From: Ixodes scapularis
Taxonomy: Eukaryota > Arthropoda > Arachnida > Ixodida > Ixodidae
Assembly: GCF_016920785.2 (NCBI RefSeq)
Contig: NW_024609837.1
Location: 42,596,745-42,660,744, forward strand
Direction: 5' to 3'
Length of the DNA stretch: 64,000 nt
Made by a program: the position numbers and the translations under genes. Of the stretch, positions 58,862 through 64,000 are shown in pieces; position 1 is the first letter of the stretch, and every line of letters starts with the position of its first letter. The notes beneath the pieces are model-generated. The model ran no database searches. It saw only the letters and a list, made by a program, of their open reading frames with translations, and was not told where the DNA came from.

Positions 58862-59047
58862 TTCGGCGCAAGTGTGAAGCCGCCGTAACATAAGATCACA
58901 GGAGGCAAGAAGTGCTCGTGACGTCCGTTGCTCTACAAGCGCAGAGCTCCAGCGAGATTGAGGGACATGCACAAAGACTAAAGTTCTCTCAATGCATTGC
59001 AGCAACGGTGGCGTATACCCAAACTGGCTGGTGAAGTCGGTCCATTG
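58862..59047. mobile_element. inverted, truncated relative of the MITE at 21086-21298
   Basis: Reverse complemented, it starts CAATGGACCGACTTCACCAGCC-like sequence (in two blocks) and shares the acgcc.ccgttgc and ttacggcggc blocks with 21086-21298. The end nearest 58862 is degraded. Confidence 0.65.
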
Positions 59048-60619
59048 TCTACGATCGTGATGTTCGTGGTGCATCTATGGAACGGCGGGGCATGGTAAGA
59101 GGGAGAGACTGGGCAGGACATATGTTAGTGGTTAGGCATTCACGCACATCTCGAATGCAACAAATCTCTGTTCGTATAGCTGAGTCATATCGTATACGAA
59201 TGTAGGGCGTCAGCCGATACTAGCGTTAGTATACATCGCAACTGAAAAAAAGAAATTCTACTGCCGGTCGCGACTGATTTCACTATCCCTGAACTTTTTT
59301 TTAATAAAAAATACCAACACTTCTTTAGCCACATTCCCCGTGTCAACGGATATACTGGTCCAGTTTATTTGAGACTCTCTAACTTTCCGCGAAGTGTTAG
59401 ATTGCTTTCAACACCGACGCTGATATCTAGAGTCACGTGTCTGTTCTCTGTCCAGAGGTCTTTGAAACCGGCATCAAATGGAAGCTATTTAACCCGCTTG
59501 GCACTGCTAGCTTCATTCGGGAGTCAGCACAAGGAAAGCTAGATCATAGGCTGGATAGCCGCTCTCGTTTACCTTTTTATGAGAAGCTTCAGAAGTTCGT
59601 GACCGGAGTCGCCGTCTTTGTAACTGGGCCAATCACTCTCGAACGAGTCCAGTAATCTGAGCGATAATGAACAGGTGATGCATCTTGCAGCTCTCGGGAC
59701 CCCATGTCTTCCACGTAATATTTGTCTTACCTCGCGGCGCGGAGGCAATGTGGAAGAGAGATATGTGTTTAATAGCCACTTTGAGGCGTCTATCGAGCCT
59801 TTTAAGAGGCTTACTGCGGTACGTGCGTTTCTGGTTCTAATTCGAGAGTGGCGATGGAGCGATTATTACTACCATCGACGTTCACGAAACGGCTAATTTT
59901 AATGAAGATAATTGTCGTCAATAATGCTGCAGAGATGTGAGACTTTTTATTTCAATTGGGCTCATCCGCTCCTGATTGGGACCGCCGCAAACCGCGTGGT
60001 TAACTGCTTGGCACCTCCTGACTAGAGATCGCCGCCATTATAGGATTCTTTGTTTATGAGCAGTAGTTAGTTAACAGAGAGTATTCTTACCATGATTGGC
60101 GCCTAACGTGGAGCCAAGTTGGCCACTCCTCAGTCACGGAGATGGGTGCTTAATTTACGCAGGAAAGAAAAACCTGAGGCGAGATTGTACAAAGTAAATT
60201 AGTTCACGGAGCCCACAAGTCGAATAAAGTAAAAACTTTAAAAAATATACTATTTTCAAAAAGTCCGTCAAGCAACATTGGCGGTCGCCACTCCGTGTAC
60301 GCGAAACGTGTGATTGGATCCGAGTCCTCGCCGATCGCTGACGTCACACTCGTTCTCGATAGGAGCTGAGCCGAGTTCACGCCGATCGCTCACGAAATCC
60401 TCCCGACCAATAGAGGCTCAGATCACGTGACAAAACAATAGCGGACTCGAATTATTGTCGCAGCGCCTACTAAATCGCGCGTATACTTTTGAAAACCATA
60501 TATTACTTTATTAACGTGAAACGTTAATAAAGTTGCTCCGCATTTCGTGAAGCTGTATTTTGCGAAGCCGTGGCCCGTGTCGTCCCGTAATGCAACGCAC
60601 GCAGTGTTGCATCATGGGA
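59048..60619. other. non-coding stretch
   Basis: No gene was supported. A perfect 13-bp hairpin, actttattaacgt/acgttaataaagt with a gaa loop, lies at 60505-60533. Confidence 0.45.
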
Positions 60620-60830
60620 CTTTCACAGACCTACACACCGATGCAGTTTCCCCGCTAAATTTAGCGGGAAGGTTGAATTTGTGTGTAGGTCACGTTACAT
60701 CAGGTCACGTGAGGTCAATTTTACCGCTAAATTTTAGCGGGAATCCTAACGTCCCGTGACCTACTCACCAATTCAGCTTCTCCGCTAAATTTAGCGGGGA
60801 AATTGACGTGACGAGCTCCGACGTCACGCG
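60620..60830. repeat. cluster 3 of palindromic CCGCTAAATTTAGCGG units
   Basis: Three cores: ccccgctaaatttagcggg (about 60650), accgctaaattttagcggg (about 60723) and ccgctaaatttagcgggg (about 60782). Around the first core the symmetry extends outward to cctacacac/gtgtgtagg. Spacers carry gtcacgttac, gtcacgtgag and cgtgacctac. Confidence 0.88.
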
Positions 60831-60853
60831 ATGCTCAAGCATTTCACGTTTAA

Positions 60854-61040
60854 GGCCCGTTCACACATGCAGCGGAGCGCTACAAGCATAGCGCTAACCT
60901 CGCGCTAAGCGCGTGCTGACGACAGCGTTCACCAGCTTTGTATCGCACCGTCAAAACTGTTGCTCATGGCAGACGATAAGTAGCTGATGGCACGTGAGGA
61001 GCGTTACATCAGCGCTTCGCTGCATGTGAGAACCGGCCTC
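60854..61040. mobile_element. MITE with GGCCSGTTC ends (PIF/harbinger-like)
   Basis: The left end ggcccgttcacacatgcagc and the right end (reverse complement ggccggttctcacatgcagc) are nearly identical, with taa next to both ends, as expected for the 3-bp TWA duplications of harbinger elements. The exact boundary differs by a base or two. Confidence 0.65.
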
Positions 61041-63572
61041 TAACAATTGCCCAGCATGTTGTTCCAACCGCAACAATTCGAGCAGAAAGGCAACACGAAG
61101 ATCGCAACATTTTGGGCTACCTCTTCGCAAATAACCCGACGAATTTATGACTACCAGCGAACAATTCAGTACGGCGTATGCGCTTCTCTGTGCGGTTCCA
61201 GCGTGCAAATCTTTAACCAACGAGGATCTTTCTCTGTCCCTCGAGTCCTCCTTTCTCGGTTTCGAGGACCCTCTCCTTGGCCCGCTCCATTTTAACTAAT
61301 CTCCGGTCGTTAGCTCGATTGCCTCGTTAATATATCACTTCGCCCGAGGCGCGAGGCTGCCCGTTAGGCGAGCCTGCCGGGCCCGTGTGGGAGCGTTACC
61401 ACATCTGCTCCGTAATTATGGCCCGGAGGAGACCGGGATACCGGCGTCAGACATCGGTGCACGCTAAACACGGCGTTCCTTCTCGTCGCCACAACGTGTT
61501 TTGAAACTCTGTTTCACCTTGCGGTGGAGCGCAGAGAACATTACGAGCCATTGCAGACAATCAAATGCCGCGTTTCTGTCACGTGACGTTGGAGGGAGGG
61601 GGAAAGGGGGGGCGTAGCAACGCGCGGAGCGCTTTGTTACGTGATGGGTTCCCAGCGCTGGAATTGGACGGGGTGGGTTCGTACCGTCAGCTGCGGTCCG
61701 GCGTATAGGACGAGACGCGTTCTAGGAGAAGGTTAGTGTGGCGGAATAATGGCACTGCGAAAACGACCACCGAACGGGACTAGAAAATAGGACATGTCGT
61801 AATATTTAAACTCGCTGTACACAAACTAAAATAAAAATAATATCCGTTGTTGAAACACGTATAAAAGGTGTAGAAACGAAGTAATCAAAATGGTTATTAT
61901 ACGCCGGTTTTTAAATGAACTACAGCGTGTACCCCCCAAAAAAATGTAGTATTCTTTTCTTTTTTAGGCGAAAAATGAATTGCTTATTGCCGAGCGCTCA
62001 TTTTCCGCCCAGATGTAGCGCTAGTGGTCCGAACTAGATGTCAAAATTTCAAAACGAATTATTACCGTTATCACCACAAAAAGGTATATTATCTTTTAAT
62101 TGATTTTCTCAAAAATTACAATGGGAAATTGTGTCCCGTTTTGGCCCATTTTCAGTAACGGGCGCCATTGAAGGTGCACTAAAGACGTTTCTGAGATCGT
62201 CTGTTCTTGGGGATAACTTCAGCTTCCGTGGGCGTCCAAAGCGCGTACCCGCACCCCGGCCGCTTATTTCGAGAGGCTAGGCGATAGGACGCATAGCAAC
62301 GGCGGCCGTACAGGATTGGCTGGTTATAGAGAGCAACAGCGTGACGTAACACTTAGCATCCGAGGTGCAGTGGGGGACAGCGGGGCCAGAGCGTACTTGG
62401 GCTGCCGGTGGGGCGCCTCGAAGCGACGTGTAGTGGGTGTGCCTAGGTGGGTTCATATTTTGCACTGAGCTATCCGCAGACTGAACAAGGGGGGAGGGGG
62501 GGGGGGGGTTAAAACGCGCCCCACTGATACACCTGCTGTTCCCCACTGCGTAACCCTGAAATTAGCGAAGGGGGACGTCGCCGGCGATCTTCGGTTACTA
62601 GGTGTTACGTCACGGTCCACTGCGGCCTCGGTTGCTCGGCGTCCTATCGCCTAGCTTCTCGAAATAGGCACTCCGCCGCCATCTGTCGGCGCTTGCAGAA
62701 TATGTTTCCTAGCCAGTTTCAACAGCCGGTGGGGCCTTGGCGACGTTGCGAACTTTGGATAAGTGTGCTCCAAGCCAGTCCAAGGTCAGCGTCTGTACCA
62801 GGGCATGAATGGTGACGTGTATTAAAAACTTTGTCTATAAATAAAAGATGCGATCATACGCGTACAGGTTGCTAATATAATGGTCACTAGCTTCATTATC
62901 GCAACACAGGCTCTTGAACTAGCTGCTTGCTCATGAAGTCATGATGCTGATCATGGCGTGATCAAGGCCATTGTGAGATTATTTACAGCGGGAGAGAAAC
63001 GCTTACGACCTATGCTACACGCTTTGAAGCTTATTTTCCCTGCCTTCCTTTCCAAACCATGAGCTGAATGGATTGAAAATTCGATTAGGGATTTCTGATA
63101 AATTATACTTTACGTATTAAAAAGCTAGTTTGTTTATCGACAATTTTTATATTCGATGACGGATGCTAGGATCTCAGCACTGTTAGGAACGGTAACAGAC
63201 AATCAACTGAATTAAAATTTAATATTTAAGAAGCTAGCTCACCCTTCGCGGATAGCCGTCCAACGCTGAGTCGCTCGAAGAGTATTTCGTAACCTTCCTA
63301 CTCCACCGAAGATAATAAGACAACAAGATCGCTGTCTCATTGAAGAAAGACGGTTCGAGCCTCGCGGTAGGCATACACCGTTCGATCAACCGTTATCAAA
63401 AGTATCGCCTCGAGCAAGCATCTCATTTGACAGGTAGACGTACGATGGAGAGAAAACATCTCGGACGAATGAATTTAACGTATTTGACCTTGTAACGGAC
63501 AATTTTCTTAGAAAAGACGGGTGCTCTCCGGATGATCTCGGGTGACGATGTGGCATTCTGTAAAGCACTCAC
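61041..63572. other. non-coding stretch, no gene seen
   Basis: The part at about 61560-61675 resembles the element at 52020-52186. A G run lies near 62487-62508. gcgataggacgc (62280) and gcgtcctatcgc (62640) are perfect inverted copies about 360 bp apart, within larger similar flanks (ctcgaaat..aggcg), and may mark another TIR element at about 62262-62668. Confidence 0.5.
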
Positions 63573-63656
63573 CGCCTGTATACGAGTTTCCTTGCCCGAA
63601 AATTCTACCGAATCTTCGTCAGCTGCGAAATAGAAGCTGTTGTCGCCGTGCACCCG
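63573..63656 (-). CDS. candidate 28-codon exon, product not recognised
   Basis: On the minus strand an acceptor with a T-rich tract (TTTTTTTGTGTGTTTGTCAG) precedes RVHGDNSFYFAADEDSVEFS then GKETRIQA, followed by a strong donor GTGAGT. Both borders are phase 0 and the 84-bp length is a multiple of three, so the exon could be included or skipped without shifting frame. Acidic and hydrophobic residues alternate as in a real protein segment. I do not recognise the family, and no neighbouring exon was found. It could be a chance open stretch with good splice sites. Confidence 0.45.
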
Positions 63657-64000
63657 CTGACAAACACACAAAAAAATAACAAAAACCAAAAAAAGTTTTA
63701 ATTTTCGCTGCGCACCAAATGTACGCGATAAGCATGAACGGACTGTTGTCGCCGCGCGTACGAAAAGAAAAATTGACATTGTAACTTGTGACTAACTTGT
63801 TGTAGTTTCTGAATAAACACGAGACAGCACGGATACTTCTAGCGGCTAACTCACAATAAAACATTCATGCCTTGTAGGAAACCCGACGTCGGTTGGGCTC
63901 GAGGATGGCAACCGCGGTCGTGTTCGTGGCGTTCGCGTGACGCAGTTGACGAGCTGTCATGCAGGCCACGCCCGTTGGCCAAACTCTTCCCCTATCTATC
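63657..64000. other. sequence upstream of the candidate exon, nothing supported
   Basis: The minus-strand frame continues through the T-rich acceptor tract, which argues against it being coding beyond 63656. The last 130 bases are CpG-rich. Confidence 0.4.

Noticed and set aside
1..64000. CRISPR arrays, operons or bacterial gene clusters
   Set aside because: The spliced exons, LINE and MITE content show a eukaryotic chromosome. No regularly spaced repeat-spacer array is present.

Overview
This window is eukaryotic nuclear DNA with small conserved exons separated by very long introns that are packed with transposon-derived sequence. The exon sequences, the repeat types and the many long G/C homopolymer tracts fit an arthropod genome, most likely a hard tick (Ixodida). 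That assignment is inference from composition and repeat style, not from a search.

Host genes: all recognisable exons lie on the minus strand. Two phase-0 exons (14735-14860, then 1045-1134) encode the start of the motor domain of a long-tailed class I myosin (Myo1e/1f type) and are separated by a 13.6 kb intron. A third exon (27092-27266) starts an unrelated protein beginning MSYVLVEFLLDK. A fourth short exon-like segment (63573-63656) has good splice sites but no product I recognise.

The main mobile element is a structurally complete non-LTR retrotransposon (22028-26952, minus strand) with two uninterrupted ORFs: ORF1 with two CCHC zinc knuckles, and ORF2 with an AP endonuclease, a YADD reverse transcriptase and a C-terminal CCHC motif. 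It has a poly(A) tail, an AATAAA signal and a perfect 15-bp target-site duplication. It is inserted near the start of a tRNA-like sequence, which suggests a target-specific member of the L1/Tx1 group.

The rest is a mosaic of non-autonomous DNA elements. I could delimit several by terminal inverted repeats and target duplications: hAT-like elements with 8-bp duplications (2758-3369, 31075-32188, 44866-49654), TTAA-flanked piggyBac-like elements (8013-8602, 53026-53672, 53790-54336), a TA-flanked mariner-like element (19717-19891), a harbinger-like element (about 60854-61040) and many foldback elements. The region 44.66-50.03 kb is a nested assembly: a foldback element split by a 4.8 kb hAT-like insertion that itself holds two inverted-repeat structures and a decayed coding segment.

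A dispersed palindromic unit centred on CCGCTAAATTTAGCGG occurs in three clusters (40.4, 42.1 and 60.65 kb). tRNA-derived repeats occur at about 0.5, 21.9, 28.4, 28.9, 38.3, 38.9 and 55.5-56.3 kb. Most of the short open reading frames are chance or repeat-derived and are not annotated.
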